64,000 nucleotides of DNA, taken from contig NZ_FXAG01000001.1 in the NCBI RefSeq assembly GCF_900177275.1, forward strand, positions 285,284 to 349,283. The letters run 5' to 3'. Each line of letters opens with the position of its first letter. The stretch's first letter is position 1. The DNA is from Pseudogulbenkiania subflava DSM 22618 (GTDB lineage: Bacteria > Pseudomonadota > Gammaproteobacteria > Burkholderiales > Chromobacteriaceae). Made by a program: the position numbers and the translations under genes. Shown here one piece after another: positions 32,145 to 42,855 of this stretch. Below the pieces are notes generated by a model. The model was not told the origin of the DNA. It did not search any database and saw only the letters and a list, made by a program, of their open reading frames with translations.

Positions 32145-33137
32145 ATGAGCGCCCCCTGCCCGACTCCGCCGACCGCCGCCCCCGAAGACATCCACTTCGT
32201 GCTGTTGCCGGAGTTCTCCATGCTCGGCCTGCTGTCGGCGATCGAGCCGCTGCGCGTCGCCAACCGCTTCCATCCGGCGCTGTACCGCTGGCACCTGCTG
32301 AGCCTGGACGGCGGCGCGGTGAGCGCCAGCAACGGCATGTCGCTGGCGGCGGAAGGCGCCTGCGCCGGGGTGGGCGAGGTGCGCACGCTGTTCGTGGTGG
32401 CGGGCTTCAACCCGCTGGCGCACGCCACGCCGGCGTTGACGGCCTGGCTGCGCCAGCTCGACCGGCAGGGCGCGACGCTGGGCGGCATCGACACCGGCAG
32501 CTTCGTACTGGCCGAGGCCGGGATGTTCCGGCACGAGAAGCTGACGCTGCACTGGGAGGCGATCGCGGCGTTTCGCGAGCGCTACCCGGCGCTCAACGTG
32601 ACGCAGGAGCTGTTCGAAATCGACGGCGCGCGCATCAGCTCGGCCGGCGGCACCGCCTCGATCGACCTGATGCTGGAGCTGATCGGCCGCCGCCACGGCG
32701 CCGAGCTGGCGATGCAGGTGTCCGAGCAGTTCGTGCTGGGGCGCATCCGCGCCAAGTCGGACCACCAGCGCCTGCAGATCGCGGTGCGCTACGGCGTGCA
32801 CAACCGCAAGCTGGTGAACGCCATCGGCGCCATGGAACGGCATCTCGAGACGCCGCTGACGGCGGACGAGCTGGCCGAGACGGTGGGGGTGACGCGGCGC
32901 CAGCTGGAGCGGCTGTTCCGCGCCCAATTCGACGACACTCCGAGCGCGTTCTACCTGAAGTTGCGGCTGGAACGGGCGCGCGAGCTGCTGCGCCAGACCG
33001 GGATGAACGTGATGGAGATCGGCGTGGCCTGCGGTTTCGAGTCGGCCACCTATTTCGCGCGCGCCTACCGCCAGCGCTATGGGGTGACGCCGAGCCACGA
33101 CCGCCACGAAGAGAACGCAGCCCGGGCGGCGCCCTGA
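32145..33137 (+). CDS. cdhR: GATase1-like AraC-family regulator, probable CdhR of carnitine catabolism
   Basis: A 330-residue regulator with an N-terminal DJ-1/PfpI (class-I amidotransferase-like) sensor (about 10-180, FVLLPEFSMLG) and a C-terminal AraC/XylS pair of helix-turn-helix motifs (about 225-320, LADELAETVGVTRRQLERLFRAQF). Pseudomonas CdhR and GbdR, which sense carnitine and glycine betaine, share this architecture. Here the gene is convergent with the last gene of the carnitine operon, so the assignment to that pathway is contextual. No Shine-Dalgarno is evident before the ATG at 32145. Confidence 0.8.
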   Translation: MSAPCPTPPTAAPEDIHFVLLPEFSMLGLLSAIEPLRVANRFHPALYRWHLLSLDGGAVSASNGMSLAAEGACAGVGEVRTLFVVAGFNPLAHATPALTAWLRQLDRQGATLGGIDTGSFVLAEAGMFRHEKLTLHWEAIAAFRERYPALNVTQELFEIDGARISSAGGTASIDLMLELIGRRHGAELAMQVSEQFVLGRIRAKSDHQRLQIAVRYGVHNRKLVNAIGAMERHLETPLTADELAETVGVTRRQLERLFRAQFDDTPSAFYLKLRLERARELLRQTGMNVMEIGVACGFESATYFARAYRQRYGVTPSHDRHEENAARAAP

Positions 33138-33138
33138 C

Positions 33139-33621
33139 CGTAGGGCGGAAGCCCCGCCTGCGGGGCGTTCCGCCACACCACGCTGAAACCCTTGCCAGTC
33201 TTGGCGCGGAAGCCCCTTTTAAAGGGGCGTTCCGCCAAGTCGGAACCACGGAGTTGCGTACCAACGACGACCTGTGGCGACACTGAGCAAGGTAGCACAG
33301 CGTTGCGAAGGAATGCGGGGGAGCTCTGCCAAACTCCCGTTGGGGAATCGCGACGCCCGGCGGATCGCCCTGTCACAGACTTCGGCGGATCGCCCCGGCC
33401 GCGCCGGGGCATCCGCCCTACTCTCCGCCCCCGTAGGGCGGAAGCCCCGTGACTGAGCAAGATAGCGCAGCGTTGCGAAGGAATACGGGGCGTTCCGCCA
33501 ATCAACGCCAAGAACAACGGTGAATTCGATACGCCTGCCGACGACACCCCGTCACGACTCCCGGCGGATCGCCCTGTCACAGACCCCGGCGGATCGCCCC
33601 GGCTCTGCCGGGGCATCCGCC

Positions 33622-33624
<3 letters not shown>
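33139..33624. repeat. REP/BIME-like cluster of GTAGGGCGGA units
   Basis: Several palindromic units of the family at 11829-12109 fill the gap between the convergent cdhR and hocS genes. Units start GTAGGGCGGAAGCCCC at 33141 and 33433, carry GGGGCGTTCCGCC right arms, and close with GGGGCATCCGCCCTAC at about 33420 and 33625. A partial extra unit (GCGGAAGCCCCTTTTAAAGG) lies near 33208. The rightmost CTA is the TAG stop of hocS in complement. Confidence 0.8.
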
Positions 33625-35576
<1,952 letters not shown>

Positions 35577-35580
<4 letters not shown>

Positions 35581-36074
35581 GTCAGATCGGCCTCCGAACG
35601 CGCCCGCTGCGGCAGCCCGATCACCCGGCCGGCGTAGGCCGGACGCGGCAGGCCGGCGTGCGCGGCGGCGAGTTCGGCCACGCGCGCCAGTACCGCGGCG
35701 TCGAACGGCGCCGAGCAGGCTTGCGCCGTGTCCACGTGCAGCAACATCTGCTCGCTGACGGCCACAGGTTCGGCTTCGTCGCCACGATGCAGCGTCAGGT
35801 AGACGTGCAGGCGCTTGCTGTCATGAGCGAGCAGCTGGCAGTCCACCCGCAGCGCCGTGCCCTGCTTCAGCTCGTGCAGGTAATTGAGGTGCACCTCCAG
35901 CGTGTAGACCGAACGCCGGCTGCGCTCGCGCTCCGCCGCGTCGAGTCCGATGGCGTCGATCAGTGCATCGACGGCGTAGCTGAACAACAGCAGGTAGAAG
36001 GCATCGCGCAGGTGGCCGTTGTAGTCCACCCACTCGGCGCGCACCTCGTCGCGGTACAGCGTCAGCGCGCTCAT
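35577..36074 (-). CDS. cdhB: Hot-dog-fold thioesterase, probable betainyl-CoA thioesterase
   Basis: A 165-residue 4HBT-family protein with the catalytic segment [12 protein letters not shown] near residue 17. In carnitine catabolism the CdhC reaction gives betainyl-CoA, which this enzyme would hydrolyse to glycine betaine and CoA. It starts one base after the cdhA stop, with a GGAGG ribosome site inside the cdhA 3' end, and overlaps hocS by 4 bp, so it is tightly coupled. The assignment rests on family plus operon order. Confidence 0.85.
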
Positions 36075-36075
36075 T

Positions 36076-37041
36076 TCACTCCTCCGGCTTCAGGCCGTGA
36101 TGCGCCTTGGCCGCCGCCACCGCGCCGAGCACGCCCAGCAGGCAGTCGTCGCGGTAGCGCTCCAGCGCCTTGATCGAACGCGCGCCCTGCTGCGCCGTGG
36201 TTCCCTCGACCACGCGTTCGATCAGCTCGTCGGTCAGCTCGGGTGCCGGCAAATAGGTCCACGGCAGTTGCAGCGCCGGACCGAACTGCTGCATGAAGTG
36301 GCGCATGCCCGCCTCGCCACCGGCCAGGGTGTAGATCTGGAACGTGCCCATGAAGGCCCAGCGCAGGCCGGCGCCGAAACGGATGGCGTCATCGATCTCG
36401 CCGGTGGTCGCCACACCGTCGTTGACCAGGTGCAGCGCCTCGCGCCACAAGGCTTCCAGCAGGCGGTCGGCGATGAAGCCGGGCACCTCCTTGCGCACGT
36501 GCAGCGGACGCATGCCGAGGCCGGCGTAGATCGCCTTGGCGGCCTCAATAGTCTCCGGCGACGTCTTTTCTCCGCCCACCACCTCGACCAGCGGCAGCAG
36601 GTAGACCGGGTTGAACGGGTGGCCGACGATGCAACGCTCGGGATGCAGCGCGTCGCGGTAGAACTCGGATGGCAGCAGACCCGAGGTGGACGAGGCGATG
36701 ATGGCGTCGGGCTTGGCCGCCGCCGACACCCGTGCATGCAATTCCAGTTTCAGCTCCAGCCGCTCCGGCGCGCTCTCCTGGATGAAGTCGGCGTCGGCCA
36801 CCGCTTCTTCGATGGTGGCGACGAAGCGCAGCCGCGCCGGCGCGGCGCCGGGCTTAAGGCCCGCCTGCTCCAGCGCCGGCCAGGCGTTGGCGACGTTGGC
36901 GCGCAGTTGCGCCTCAGCGCCGGGGGCCGGGTCCCAAGCGACCACGTCGAGGCCGTTGGCGAGCGCACGCGCCACCCAGCCGCTGCCGATCACGCCGACG
37001 CCGAGCGCGGCAAAAGTTTGGATTTTGGTGATTACAGACAT
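36076..37041 (-). CDS. cdhA: L-carnitine dehydrogenase (3-hydroxyacyl-CoA dehydrogenase family)
   Basis: A 321-residue NAD-dependent dehydrogenase with the nucleotide-binding motif [17 protein letters not shown]. It also has the hydroxyacyl-CoA dehydrogenase signature around [22 protein letters not shown]. The length is that reported for bacterial L-carnitine dehydrogenases. It oxidises carnitine to 3-dehydrocarnitine. The ATG at 37041 has AGGGGA 6 bp upstream; an in-frame ATG at 37047 is too close to that site. A roughly 160-bp gap containing a large inverted repeat separates it from cdhC. Confidence 0.9.
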   Translation of the reverse strand: MSVITKIQTFAALGVGVIGSGWVARALANGLDVVAWDPAPGAEAQLRANVANAWPALEQAGLKPGAAPARLRFVATIEEAVADADFIQESAPERLELKLELHARVSAAAKPDAIIASSTSGLLPSEFYRDALHPERCIVGHPFNPVYLLPLVEVVGGEKTSPETIEAAKAIYAGLGMRPLHVRKEVPGFIADRLLEALWREALHLVNDGVATTGEIDDAIRFGAGLRWAFMGTFQIYTLAGGEAGMRHFMQQFGPALQLPWTYLPAPELTDELIERVVEGTTAQQGARSIKALERYRDDCLLGVLGAVAAAKAHHGLKPEE

Positions 37042-37119
37042 GAACATCCCCTGTAGGTTGAACATGGGTAGGTTGGACTGCCAAGCCCAAGCTACGAACG
37101 ATGATCGAGTGCAGTAAGT

Positions 37120-37199
37120 AGGATGGGTGGAGCGCAGCGCAACCCATCACGATGAAGATGGCAAGGGCTTGATGGGTTACGCGCTGCTCCACCCATCCT
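37120..37199. repeat. Long imperfect palindrome within the carnitine operon
   Basis: Arms AGGATGGGTGGAGCGC...AACCCATCA (37120-37149) and its near-complement (37170-37199) flank a 20-bp centre. This resembles the GGATGGGTGGAGC-type intergenic palindromes common in proteobacteria. It lies between cdhC and cdhA, so the operon transcript would carry a strong hairpin there. Confidence 0.75.
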
Positions 37200-37204
37200 G
37201 CGAC

Positions 37205-38095
37205 TCAGCCGCGCTTCTTCAGCCCGAGCTTCTTGCGTCCCTCTTCCGGCGTCAGCGTGCGCGCGCCGAGCTTCTGCACCAGGTCGATGGCGCGCTCCAC
37301 CAGCGAGCCGTTGCTGGCGAACACGCCGCGGTCGAGGTAGAGGTTGTCCTCCAGGCCGACGCGCACGTTGCCGCCCAACAGCACCGCCTGCGCCACCATC
37401 GGCATCTGCATGCGGCCGATACCGAAGCCGGCCCAGTTCGCCCCCGGCGGCAGGTTGTCGACCATCGCCTTCATCGTGGTGGTGTCGGCCGGCGCCCCCC
37501 AGGGGATGCCGAGGCAGAGCTGGAACAGCGGCGCGTCGTCGAGCAGGCCTTCCTTCAACAGCTGCTTGGCGAACCACAGGTGGCCGGTGTCGAACACCTC
37601 CAGCTCCGGCTTCACGCCCAGCTCCTGGATGCGCTTGGCGCCGGCGCGCAGCTGCGCTGGGGTGGAGACGTAGATGTAGTCGCCGTCGCCGAAATTGAGC
37701 GTGCCGCAGTCGAGTGTGCAGATTTCAGGCAGCAGTTCCTCGACGTGGATCAGGCGCTCCAGCCCGCCCACCAGGTCGGTACCGGGGCCGAACTCCATCG
37801 GTTTTTCGCCGGCGCCGATCTCCAGGTCGCCGCCCATGCCGGCGGTCAGGTTGAGGATCATGTCGACCCCGGAGGAGCGGATGCGGTCCACCAGCTCGCG
37901 GTAGAGCTTCGGGTCGCGGCTGGGCTTGCCGGTGTCCGGGTTGCGCACGTGGCAGTGCACCACGGTGGCGCCGGCCTTGGCCGCCTCGATGGCGGCGTCG
38001 GCGATCTGGCGCGGGGTGACCGGGATGGCCGGGTGCTTGCCGACGGTGTCGCCGGCGCCGGTCACCGCGCAGGTGACGATGACTTCATGGTTCAT
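37205..38095 (-). CDS. cdhC: 3-dehydrocarnitine:acetyl-CoA trimethylamine transferase (BKACE family)
   Basis: A 296-residue TIM-barrel protein of the beta-keto acid cleavage enzyme family (DUF849). It starts [17 protein letters not shown] and has the zinc-binding histidines in VVHCHVRNP, the acidic segment [11 protein letters not shown] and [10 protein letters not shown] near the end. It converts 3-dehydrocarnitine plus acetyl-CoA to acetoacetate and betainyl-CoA. The ATG at 38095 has AGAGGA at good spacing. It is second in the operon, 34 bp after caiX. Confidence 0.9.
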   Translation of the reverse strand: MNHEVIVTCAVTGAGDTVGKHPAIPVTPRQIADAAIEAAKAGATVVHCHVRNPDTGKPSRDPKLYRELVDRIRSSGVDMILNLTAGMGGDLEIGAGEKPMEFGPGTDLVGGLERLIHVEELLPEICTLDCGTLNFGDGDYIYVSTPAQLRAGAKRIQELGVKPELEVFDTGHLWFAKQLLKEGLLDDAPLFQLCLGIPWGAPADTTTMKAMVDNLPPGANWAGFGIGRMQMPMVAQAVLLGGNVRVGLEDNLYLDRGVFASNGSLVERAIDLVQKLGARTLTPEEGRKKLGLKKRG

Positions 38096-38129
38096 GCTAT
38101 GTCCTCTTTGCGTGAATCTGTCGGCGGCG

Positions 38130-39071
38130 TCACTGCGCGAGCGCGGCCTTGACCGCGTCCAGCCCCGGCTTGCCATCGAAGGTGGTGACCCCGTCGAGCC
38201 AGGCGGTCAGCGCCTGCGGGTTGCGCTGCAGCCACTGCTTGGCCGCCAGCTCCGGGTCGACCTTGCTCATGATCGGGTTCATCACATGGTTCTCCATGTC
38301 CAGCGTGAACTTGAGGTTGTCGACCAGCTTGCCGGCGTTCGGACAGCGCTGTTGGTAGTCGTTGGCCACCACGGAGTACACCTTGGAGCCGCCGTAATTG
38401 GGGCCGAACTGCTTGTCGCCGCCCGAGAGGTAGGTCAGCTTCATCAGGAAGTTCATCGGGTGCGGCTCCCAGGCCAGGATCACGATCGGCCGCTTCTGGC
38501 TGAACGCCTTGGTCGCCATGACCAGCATGCCGGCCTCGCTCGACTCGATCAGCTTGAAGCCCTTCAGGCCGAATTCGTTGTTGTCGATCATCTTCTTGAT
38601 CTGGGCGTTGCCCTGGCTGCCGGGCTCGATGCCGTAGATCTTGCCGTCCAGCTCCTTGCGGAACTTGGCGATGTCGGCAAACGTCCTGAGCCCCTTGTCG
38701 GCCGCGTAGCTCGGCACCGCCAGCGTGTACTTGGCGCCCTCCAGGTTGGCGGAAGGCAGCACCTTCAGCGACTTGCTCTGCACGAACGGGGTGATGGCCG
38801 GGGTCTGCGACGGGTCCCAGTAGCCCAAGTAGACGTCAAGCTGCTTGCTCTTCAGGCCGGCGAACACGATGGGCTCGGAGGCGATGGTCTTGGTCGGGGT
38901 GTAGCCCAGCCCCTTGAACACCACCGTCGCGAGCCCGGTGGTGGCGGCGATGTCGGTCCAGCCAACGTCGGCAAAACGCACGTTGCGGCAGCTTTCCGGC
39001 TCCGCGGCCAAGGCCGGCAGCGCCAGCAGCGAAGAGAGGCACAGCACCAGCGGTTTGATATCCAGTTTCAT
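38130..39071 (-). CDS. caiX: Carnitine/betaine-type substrate-binding protein (OpuAC family)
   Basis: A 313-residue exported protein with a signal peptide ending at LPALAA. It has an OpuAC-type quaternary-amine-binding body ([46 protein letters not shown]), including the tryptophans expected for a cation-pi box. It delivers carnitine to an ABC importer encoded elsewhere (no CbcVW-type genes here), as CaiX does in Pseudomonas. First gene of the carnitine operon; the promoter should lie in 39072-39260. The choline- or betaine-binding paralogue ChoX/CbcX is the alternative. Confidence 0.85.
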   Translation of the reverse strand: MKLDIKPLVLCLSSLLALPALAAEPESCRNVRFADVGWTDIAATTGLATVVFKGLGYTPTKTIASEPIVFAGLKSKQLDVYLGYWDPSQTPAITPFVQSKSLKVLPSANLEGAKYTLAVPSYAADKGLRTFADIAKFRKELDGKIYGIEPGSQGNAQIKKMIDNNEFGLKGFKLIESSEAGMLVMATKAFSQKRPIVILAWEPHPMNFLMKLTYLSGGDKQFGPNYGGSKVYSVVANDYQQRCPNAGKLVDNLKFTLDMENHVMNPIMSKVDPELAAKQWLQRNPQALTAWLDGVTTFDGKPGLDAVKAALAQ

Positions 39072-39267
39072 GTCCTAGCTCCGTGAAAAGAATCGGTCCT
39101 GTTCCGACCCGCGGGCCGTTGCGACGGCCATCCACGCGGCGCCCTTTGGCGCCTCGTCACCCGGCGGAGGGGGTAGTGGCGTCACTGTAGCGTCATCGGT
39201 ACCCGGCCCAGCGAACTCTGGCGACATTTGATCAGACTGGAGCGACACGATGCCGCCACAAACGAAA

Positions 39268-39311
39268 AACGGGGAGCCAAAGCTCCCCGTTGGGTCAAAA
39301 GGTTGGCCGAA
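39268..39311 (-). terminator. Terminator downstream of eamA region, with GGTTGGCCGAA
   Basis: A 10-bp perfect stem (39268-39277 / 39282-39291, loop CAAA) is followed on the minus strand by a T run, so it stops leftward transcription coming from the EamA gene. The 11-mer GGTTGGCCGAA follows at 39301-39311, preceded by AAAA as in other copies. Confidence 0.65.
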
Positions 39312-39312
39312 G

Positions 39313-39545
39313 CCCTCAAGACCCGCCCCCGTAGACGGGCGAGCCAAGGCAGGTTGAGTGCCGCCGAAGCACCGGAGCCGGAATGGACATGGAGTAGCCG
39401 AATCGAGCTCCTCAAAGCCCGCCCCAGTAGGCGAGCGAGCCAAAGCAGGTTGAGTGCCGCCAAAGCACAGGAACTGGAATGGACACGGAGTCCATGAGGA
39501 TCATGGCTGAGCGAATCTCTGCAATAGATTCGCACGCGCAGAGCA
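39313..39545 (+). repeat. Tandem 96-bp units and partial family A copy
   Basis: Two direct repeats of period about 96 bp (39313-39395 and 39409-39491) share CTCAA(G/A)(A/G)CCCGCCCC, CGAGCCAA(G/A)GCAGGTTGAGTG, GCCGCC(G/A)AAGCAC and GGAATGGACA(T/C)GGAGT. The last block is the marker of family A repeats. After the second unit a shortened family A body (CATGAGGAT, GCTGAGCGAATCTCTGC, ATAGATTCGCACGC) follows to about 39545. No gene is present. Confidence 0.65.
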
Positions 39546-39595
39546 TCGCCGGCGCTCAAGCTGCGCAGGCGCAGCCGCCTCGGGATGGGCTCGCA

Positions 39596-39796
39596 GAACC
39601 TGTCCACGATCTGTCGCGAGCGGCCCTCAGCGGGGTAAAGAGCAGCGCAGGAACCGGAATGGACATGGAGTCCATGAGGATTCCTGATCGCTGAGCGAAT
39701 CTCTGCGTGCACATCTTCGATGTGCCCAGCGAAAGATTCGCACGCAGTGCACACAAGCCCCAATCAGGAACGCGCAGCAGGATCGTGCACAGGTTC
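39596..39796 (+). repeat. Family A MITE-like repeat, copy 5
   Basis: A complete copy (arms GAACCTGTCCACGATC / GATCGTGCACAGGTTC, which both carry the same compensating change) followed by TCA at 39797-39799, the complement of the TGA stop of the EamA transporter gene. The left flank is GCA. Confidence 0.85.
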
Positions 39797-40663
39797 TCAG
39801 CCGCGCCGCCGCCAGCCTAAGAGCAACACCCCCGCCAGAATCAGCACCCCGCCTGCCAGCATCGCCGCGCTCACCGCCTCGCCCAGCCACATCGCCCCCC
39901 ACAACACGCCAAACACCGGCACCAGGTAGGTGACGCTGCTGGCGCGGGTGGCGCCGAGCTTCTCGATCAGGCGGTAGAAGATCACGTAGGCCAACGCCGT
40001 GCAGGCCAGCGCCAGCAGCAGCACCGCCCCCCACACCTTGCCCTGCGGCACCACCGGCGGCCAGGTGAAGAGCGCCAGCGGCAACAGCAGCACCGCGCCC
40101 GACGCCAGGCTGCCGGTCGCCGTCACCAAGGGCGGCAGGCCCGGCAGCCAGCGCTTGGCCATGTGGCCGGACCAGCCGTAGCAGGCGGTGGCGCCGAGCA
40201 TCGCCAGCACCGGCAGCCCGCTGTCCAGGCCGAAGGCGGCGCCGCGCCCCAGCGTCAGCACCAGCACCCCGGCCAGCCCCAGCGCCAGCCCGGCGGCGCG
40301 CTGCCGGGTCATCGCCTCACCGGCCAGCGGCATCGCCCACAGCGCGGTCATCAGCGGCGTGGTGGCGTTGAGCACCGAGGCCACCCCGGCCGGCAGGCTG
40401 AGCGTGGCCCAGGCGATCAGGCAGAACGGCAGCGCCGACAGGAACACCCCCACCACGGCGATGGCGCGCCAATGCTGGCGCCATAGCGCGATCCCGCCCT
40501 GCCACAGCAGCAAGGGCAGCAAGGCCAGCGCCGCCACGCTGAGGCGCAGCGCGATCAGCGGGAACGGCCCCAGCTGCGGCACCGCCACGCGCATGAACAG
40601 GAACGAGCCGCCCCACATCGCGGCCAGCAACACCAGCCACAGCCAGTCGCGCCGCTCAGCCAT
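39797..40663 (-). CDS. EamA-family (DMT) transporter
   Basis: A 288-residue membrane protein with ten predicted helices in two EamA repeats (about 5-135 and 145-285). It has the motifs WGGSFLFMRVA in the first half and ALAYVIFYRLIEKLGATRAS in the second. The family exports amino acids or other small metabolites; the substrate cannot be read from sequence. The gene is monocistronic. Its TGA stop coincides with the flanking triplet of a family A repeat. The upstream region has a GCCGCC hairpin at 40811-40830 and a family B element. Confidence 0.85.
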   Translation of the reverse strand: MAERRDWLWLVLLAAMWGGSFLFMRVAVPQLGPFPLIALRLSVAALALLPLLLWQGGIALWRQHWRAIAVVGVFLSALPFCLIAWATLSLPAGVASVLNATTPLMTALWAMPLAGEAMTRQRAAGLALGLAGVLVLTLGRGAAFGLDSGLPVLAMLGATACYGWSGHMAKRWLPGLPPLVTATGSLASGAVLLLPLALFTWPPVVPQGKVWGAVLLLALACTALAYVIFYRLIEKLGATRASSVTYLVPVFGVLWGAMWLGEAVSAAMLAGGVLILAGVLLLGWRRRG

Positions 40664-40843
40664 GGCGCACCTCCACCACGGCGGTCACGGCGCGCCGTGG
40701 GTCGCGCCCGGAATAACGACTCGGTAGCTTCATCGGGATGTCCTCGCAAAACGCCAGTGTAGAGAAGGTGGCGTCGCATGACGATCCGATTCTTGCTGTG
40801 CAAATAGAAACCGCCGCACAGGGCGGCGGCGGGCAGGAGGTAA

Positions 40844-41109
40844 GAGCCTGTTCAAGGTCTTTTTGTGGCGGCGGCCGGGCACTGCCGGATGCAGCGCTAG
40901 AAGAGAGTCCCGCCGCAGTGTCATTCACTGCCAGGGACGAACGACAACGCGATGCGCCGGCAGTACCCGGCCCCGAAGGGCTGGTCCGGTAAACGGCCAT
41001 CTGCGGTGTTGGACGACTTGACCTTAGAATGACTAAGGTCTGCGCCGTCCGCCTAGCATCTGGCCATTTACCGGACCAGCGCAGCCGGAAAAAGACCTTG
41101 AACAGGCTC
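40844..41109 (+). repeat. Family B MITE-like element, copy 1
   Basis: A 266-bp element with terminal inverted repeats GAGCCTGTTCAAGGTC / GACCTTGAACAGGCTC, flanked by TAA (40841) and TTA (41110). An internal inverted repeat (40980-40993 with 41067-41080) makes a second stem. No coding capacity. The second copy at 44196-44461 has the same length. It abuts a family A element with only TTA between them. Confidence 0.85.
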
Positions 41110-41112
41110 TTA

Positions 41113-41311
41113 GCACCTGTTCACGATCTGTCGCGAGCAGCCCTCAGCGGGGTGAAGAGCAGCGCAGCAACCGGAATGGTCTGGAGTACATGAGGATTTC
41201 TGATCGCTGAGCCAATCTCTGCGTGCCAATCTTCGATTGGCTCAGCGATAGATTGGCACACAGGGCACATGAGCCCCGATCAGGGATGCGCAGCACGACC
41301 ATGAACAGGTT
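41113..41311 (+). repeat. Family A MITE-like repeat, copy 6
   Basis: Starts GCACCTGTTCACGATC, three bases after family B copy 1, and ends ATGAACAGGTTC followed by TAA (41312-41314). Its right end lies 9 bp beyond the stop of the DUF2892 gene. Confidence 0.85.
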
Positions 41312-41322
41312 CTAAGCGGCGG

Positions 41323-41514
41323 CTAGTGGCGGCACTTGCAGGTGTTGATGCCGAAGAGCGCGTACGGCGGGCACCAGCCGACCAGCCCGGTGGCGAGCGG
41401 AATCAGCCCCAGCCAGCCCCACGGGCTGTGTGGCCCGACCAGCGCCAGGCTGACGATGCCCAGCCCCGCTGCGATGCGTACCACGCGTTCGATCTTGCCG
41501 ATGTTCTGCTTCAT
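41323..41514 (-). CDS. DUF2892 (YgaP C-terminal-like) inner-membrane protein
   Basis: A 63-residue protein with two hydrophobic segments (about 13-30 and 32-52) and the family pattern NIGKIERVVRIAAGLG at the start and GWCPPYALFGINTC at the end. The cysteine pairs near the C-terminus (WC, TCKC) are typical. The family is often linked to rhodanese and sulfide-responsive operons, but no partner gene is present here. AAGGAG lies 6 bp before the ATG at 41514. An unusually A+T-rich 28-bp tract upstream may be an ArsR-type operator or promoter. Confidence 0.85.
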   Translation of the reverse strand: MKQNIGKIERVVRIAAGLGIVSLALVGPHSPWGWLGLIPLATGLVGWCPPYALFGINTCKCRH

Positions 41515-41540
41515 CACTCGCTCCTTTGTGCGCCATTCGA

Positions 41541-41568
41541 AAACAATATATATAAATATATAATATAT
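41541..41568 (-). promoter_or_regulatory. A+T-only tract upstream of DUF2892 gene
   Basis: Apart from one C, 28 consecutive bases are A or T (alternating ATATAT blocks) in an otherwise GC-rich region, 27 bp upstream of the start codon. This resembles the A+T-rich operators of BigR/SqrR-type ArsR repressors and also contains -10-like elements. Confidence 0.45.
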
Positions 41569-41654
41569 GGTGCGTAAAAAGGCAAGCTTGCCCCCAAACG
41601 AAACGGGCCGCCCGAAGGCGGCCCGTGTGACGGCAAAACGAGAGGAAGGGCGCA

Positions 41655-41778
41655 GAACCTGTTCACGATCTGTCGCAAGCCGCCCTCAACGGGGCGAAGA
41701 GCAGCACAGGAACCGGAATGGTCTGGAGTACATGAGGATTCCCGATCAGGAAGGCGCAGCAAGATCGGGAACAGCTTC
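41655..41778 (+). repeat. Family A MITE-like repeat, copy 7 (internally deleted)
   Basis: A short copy of 124 bp: left arm GAACCTGTTCACGATC, the ACCGGAATGG block, CATGAGGATTCC, then directly GATCAGGAAGGCGCAGCAAG and the right arm GATCGGGAACAGCTTC. The central hairpin is missing. TCA at 41779-41781 is the complement of the prfA stop codon. Confidence 0.85.
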
Positions 41779-42855
41779 TCAGTCGCCCATGGCGGCCAAG
41801 AGCTCGGCTTGGTGCTCGGCGATCAGCGCGTCGGTCAGTTCGAACAGATCGCCGTCCATCACGTAATCGAGCTTGTACAGCGTCAGATTGATGCGATGAT
41901 CGGTGATGCGGCCCTGCGGATAGTTGTAGGTGCGGATGCGCTCGGAGCGGTCGCCCGAACCGATCAGGCTCTTGCGCTCGGCGGCGACCGATTGCTGCTG
42001 CGCGCGCAGCTGGATGTCATAGATGCGCGCCGCCAGCACCTGCATCGCGCTGGCCTTGTTGGCGTGCTGCGAGCGGCCGTCCTGGCACTCGGCGACGATG
42101 CCGGTGGGCAGGTGGGTGATGCGCACCGCCGAGTCGGTCTTGTTGATGTGCTGGCCGCCGGCGCCGGAGGCCCGGAAGGTGTCGATGCGCAGGTCGGCCG
42201 GGTTCAGCACCACCTCGGCGATTTCCTCAGCCTCCGGCATCACCGCCACGGTGCAGGCCGAGGTGTGGATGCGGCCCTGGGTCTCGGTGGCCGGCACGCG
42301 CTGCACGCGGTGCCCGCCCGACTCGAACTTGAGGCGCGAGAAGGCGCCAAAGCCCACCAGCCGCACGATCACTTCCTTGTAGCCGCCCAGGTCGGACTCG
42401 GACGACGACACGATCTCCACCTGCCAGCGGTTGCGCTCGGCATAGCGCGTGTACATGCGCAGCAGGTCGCCGGCGAACAGCGCCGCCTCGTCGCCGCCGG
42501 TGCCGGCGCGGATTTCGAGGAAGATATTCTTCTCGTCGTTGGGGTCCTTGGGCAGCAACAGCTTCTGCAGCTCGACGTCGAGGCTGGCCATGCGCTCCTT
42601 GCCTTCGTCGATCTCGGCCTGGGCGAATTCCTTCATGTCCGGGTCGCCCAGCATCTCGGTGGCGGCGGCCAGGTCGCTCTCGCACTGGCGATAGGCGTGG
42701 TAGGTTTCGACCACCGGCGTGAGCTCGGCGTGTTCGCGCGTCAGCTTGCGGAACGCGTCCATGTCCCGGGTGGCGGCTTCGCTCGCCAACAGATGGGTGA
42801 CTTCTTCCAGCCGGTCCGCCAGCTGGCTCAACTTCGTCGCAATCGACGGTTTCAT
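41779..42855 (-). CDS. prfA: Peptide chain release factor 1
   Basis: A 358-residue release factor that hydrolyses peptidyl-tRNA at UAA and UAG. It has the universal GGQ motif in [17 protein letters not shown] and a PAT-type anticodon-like tripeptide region in [14 protein letters not shown]. Its start overlaps the hemA stop by one base (TAATG), giving translational coupling. The hemA-prfA order is widely conserved; prmC/hemK, which often follows, is absent here. The TGA stop at 41779-41781 coincides with the flanking triplet of a family A repeat. Confidence 0.97.
   Translation of the reverse strand: MKPSIATKLSQLADRLEEVTHLLASEAATRDMDAFRKLTREHAELTPVVETYHAYRQCESDLAAATEMLGDPDMKEFAQAEIDEGKERMASLDVELQKLLLPKDPNDEKNIFLEIRAGTGGDEAALFAGDLLRMYTRYAERNRWQVEIVSSSESDLGGYKEVIVRLVGFGAFSRLKFESGGHRVQRVPATETQGRIHTSACTVAVMPEAEEIAEVVLNPADLRIDTFRASGAGGQHINKTDSAVRITHLPTGIVAECQDGRSQHANKASAMQVLAARIYDIQLRAQQQSVAAERKSLIGSGDRSERIRTYNYPQGRITDHRINLTLYKLDYVMDGDLFELTDALIAEHQAELLAAMGD

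Noticed and set aside
41110..41314. Transposase remnant within family A or B repeats
   Set aside because: All frames are short and not conserved between copies; the elements are non-autonomous.
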